DNA of 7,355 bases from Bacteroidaceae bacterium. GTDB taxonomy: Bacteria; Bacteroidota; Bacteroidia; Bacteroidales; Bacteroidaceae. A model generated the notes under the pieces. That model saw only the letters and a program-made list of their open reading frames with translations. It was not told where the DNA came from and ran no database searches. Below, in pieces: positions 6,082-7,355 of the stretch. The translations under genes and the position numbers were made by a program. Numbering within the stretch: position 1 is the stretch's first letter; every line of letters begins with the position of its first letter. Location of the stretch: positions 1 to 7,355 of the forward strand of contig CAAGDO010000260.1 in assembly GCA_900768625.1 (NCBI GenBank), read 5' to 3'.

Positions 6082-6184
6082 ACTTTCTTATCCACACCCC
6101 CAAAGTGTCCGTTCAAGCCCTCCCAGAATCACCCGCAACCCGCAAAAATCGCTTCCAAACCCTTCCCAATCAAACAAAAATACT

Positions 6185-6192
6185 TACTTTTG
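6185..6192 (+). promoter_or_regulatory. Bacteroidetes -7 box for the Kdo/WaaP-type kinase gene
   Basis: TACTTTTG followed by C matches TAnnTTTG. It lies between the palindromic repeat and the kinase gene, so the kinase is probably transcribed separately from the dacB-CDF-DUF3843 block. The leader would be about 50 nt to the ATG at 6247 or about 95 nt to the ATG at 6295. No convincing -33 TTTG is seen. The rest of 5968-6294 shows no gene. Confidence 0.5.
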
Positions 6193-6294
6193 CATCTATC
6201 AAGACGGATGAATACCCCCTCAGGTTTCCATTCATAATCAATCACTATGTCCGCCAAGACACACGGCACGACAGCATTCCCCCACACGGTTATC

Positions 6295-7002
6295 ATGAAA
6301 ATCATCCTGAACCCCAAATACGAACGTCTTCGCGGCTACCTCAGCCACTTGGAAGAGCACTTCAACAATGAGGGCCACGAGATACACTCCGGACGCAACG
6401 TCATCCGCACCCTCGAGGTCGATGACCTCAAGCTGTGTGTGAAGCGTTATGCCCGTCCCTCCCTTCGCCGTCGGGTGCAGCAGCTCATCTATAAGCCCGA
6501 CAAGGCCAAACTGGCCTATGTCCGCCCCATGTTGCTCCGCGAAAGGGGTTTTGAAAGCCCCGAATCCGTAGCCTCTGTCATCTATCGCAACGGACTGCTC
6601 AACTGCACAACCTATTTCGTTTGCCTCCATTCCGACTACCGCTACAACATGGAACAGGTCGACCTCCTTCCCGCCGACAAGCAGCGCGAACTGATTGAAA
6701 ACTTCGCCCGATACACCGCCCGACTCCACGAAGGCGGTTTTCTCCATCGCGACTTTTCCTCGTCAAACATCCTCTACGACGTCATCGATGGTCGCTACCA
6801 TTTCTCCCTCATCGATACCAACAGCATGCGCTGTGGCCGTCCGGTGAGCGTTGAAGCCGGATGCCGCAACCTCGCACAGCTCACGGGCAGCGACGCCTTC
6901 TTCAGCCTGCTCGCCCAATGCTATGCCGCCGAGCGCCACACCGACGCCACCCGTTGCGCACGCCTCATCAGCCAGGCCCGTAAAAGTTCACCGGTGCTCT
7001 GA
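6295..7002 (+). CDS. Lipopolysaccharide (Kdo/WaaP) kinase-family protein
   Basis: A 235-residue protein with a compact protein-kinase-like fold of the type that phosphorylates Kdo or core sugars of lipid A at the cytoplasmic side of the inner membrane. Visible motifs, numbered from the ATG at 6295: GRNVIRTLEVDDLKLCVKRY with the likely ATP-binding Lys50; RPMLLRERGFESPE with a helix glutamate near 83; the catalytic loop LHRDFSSSNILYD (His151, Arg152, Asp153, Asn158); and SLIDTNSM with Asp174 in the place of the kinase DFG aspartate. The upstream in-frame ATG at 6247 would add 16 residues; I prefer 6295 because homologues I recall begin MKI-x-NP-x-YE. No signal peptide or membrane span is present. 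No other LPS gene is in the window. A protein-kinase role cannot be excluded, but the sugar-kinase family fits better. Confidence 0.85.
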   Translation: MKIILNPKYERLRGYLSHLEEHFNNEGHEIHSGRNVIRTLEVDDLKLCVKRYARPSLRRRVQQLIYKPDKAKLAYVRPMLLRERGFESPESVASVIYRNGLLNCTTYFVCLHSDYRYNMEQVDLLPADKQRELIENFARYTARLHEGGFLHRDFSSSNILYDVIDGRYHFSLIDTNSMRCGRPVSVEAGCRNLAQLTGSDAFFSLLAQCYAAERHTDATRCARLISQARKSSPVL

Positions 7003-7044
7003 CAGAATCCCCTTCTTAGTGCACGCCTTCCCGCGTGGACGCAC

Positions 7045-7166
7045 AAAAAAGAAACGTGTAATTGCCGTCTGATTTCTTCCGTCTATTTTCGGCTTCGCCC
7101 AACCCACAAATGGCGCAGCCAAAAAGCCCACGAAAGCAAGACGTCAACTACACGTTTCCCTTTTTT
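7045..7166 (+). repeat. Palindromic intergenic repeat, copy 2, with terminator-like ends
   Basis: Downstream of the kinase gene, GAAACGTGTA (7051-7060) pairs with TACACGTTTC (7149-7158), and the stem runs on inward (one side TTGCCGTC, the other GACGTCAA) with few mismatches. The centre has GGCTTCGCC (7091-7099) and GGCGCAGCC (7112-7120). It is the second copy, in opposite orientation, of the element at 5983-6081. Outside the stem are AAAAAA at 7045-7050 and TTTTTT at 7161-7166, the layout of a bidirectional terminator with a very long arm. It probably ends transcription of the kinase gene. The remainder of the 7003-7236 gap shows no gene. Confidence 0.7.
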
Positions 7167-7236
7167 CCCCCACCCACTTTGACCCTCACCGAGTCACTCC
7201 CCCACGATAAATAGGTGTTCGAAATGAGTTTCACAT

Positions 7237-7355
7237 TGAAGTCGTCTGAACTTTTATGAAATTCAAGATTTGCCTTTATTTTTGAGGCGTTTTTGGGCCT
7301 TGAAGAAGGAGTGTAGCGAGCTACACGACTGATGAAAGGTCAAAAAACGGCCAAA
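7237..7355. mobile_element. MITE-like element, copy B (cut by window end)
   Basis: These 119 bp match 563-681 in the same orientation without gaps and with four substitutions (two at GAAGAAGG, one in GACTG, one in AAAGGTC). The left terminal repeat TGAAGTCGTCTGAACTTTT and the inner palindrome GTGTAGCGAGCTACAC (7311-7326) are intact. If full length, it would end near 7431, outside the window. The base before it is T where copy A has A, so the conserved end probably begins at TGAAG or GAAG. Confidence 0.82.

Noticed and set aside
6088..6096. TTATCCACA, a perfect DnaA-box consensus
   Set aside because: It is a single 9-mer with no second box, AT-rich unwinding region or origin-linked gene nearby. 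One chance match in a window of this size is not surprising.

Overview
The window looks like a chromosomal segment of a Bacteroidales bacterium, most likely Prevotella-like. Four things point there. The families are typical of that order: an Mfa2/FimB-like fimbrial protein, a DUF3843-like protein and a Kdo/WaaP-type kinase. Start codons lack Shine-Dalgarno sequences. Three intergenic sites match the Bacteroidetes -7 promoter box TAnnTTTG. Housekeeping genes are GC-rich. The organism call is inferred from gene content, not from a database match.

Layout. Bases 1-558 hold the 3' end of a plus-strand Mfa2/FimB-like surface protein gene. A 195-bp MITE-like element with perfect terminal inverted repeats follows (563-757). 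A minus-strand three-gene cassette comes next (1712 down to 775): a DUF3791-like protein, a DUF3990-like protein with features of an ADP-ribosyltransferase fold, and a second, different DUF3791-like protein, spaced 6 and 2 bp apart. A divergent intergenic region (about 1713-2083) carries promoter boxes for both directions and a 10-bp palindrome. The plus-strand block then has a PBP4-type D-Ala-D-Ala carboxypeptidase (dacB family), a cation diffusion facilitator and a DUF3843-like protein, with short gaps that allow co-transcription. A ~100-bp palindromic repeat, a promoter box and a Kdo/WaaP-type sugar kinase gene follow. The window closes with a second copy of the palindromic repeat, in opposite orientation, and the first 119 bp of a second copy of the MITE-like element.

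How it fits together. The plus-strand genes concern the cell envelope (peptidoglycan trimming, metal export, probable lipid A/Kdo phosphorylation) plus one protein of unknown function. The minus-strand cassette is visibly AT-richer and lies directly beside a mobile-type repeat. It looks like an accessory module, best interpreted as a candidate toxin-antitoxin or defence unit built around an ADP-ribosyltransferase-like enzyme. This cassette and the two intergenic repeat families are the main items of interest.
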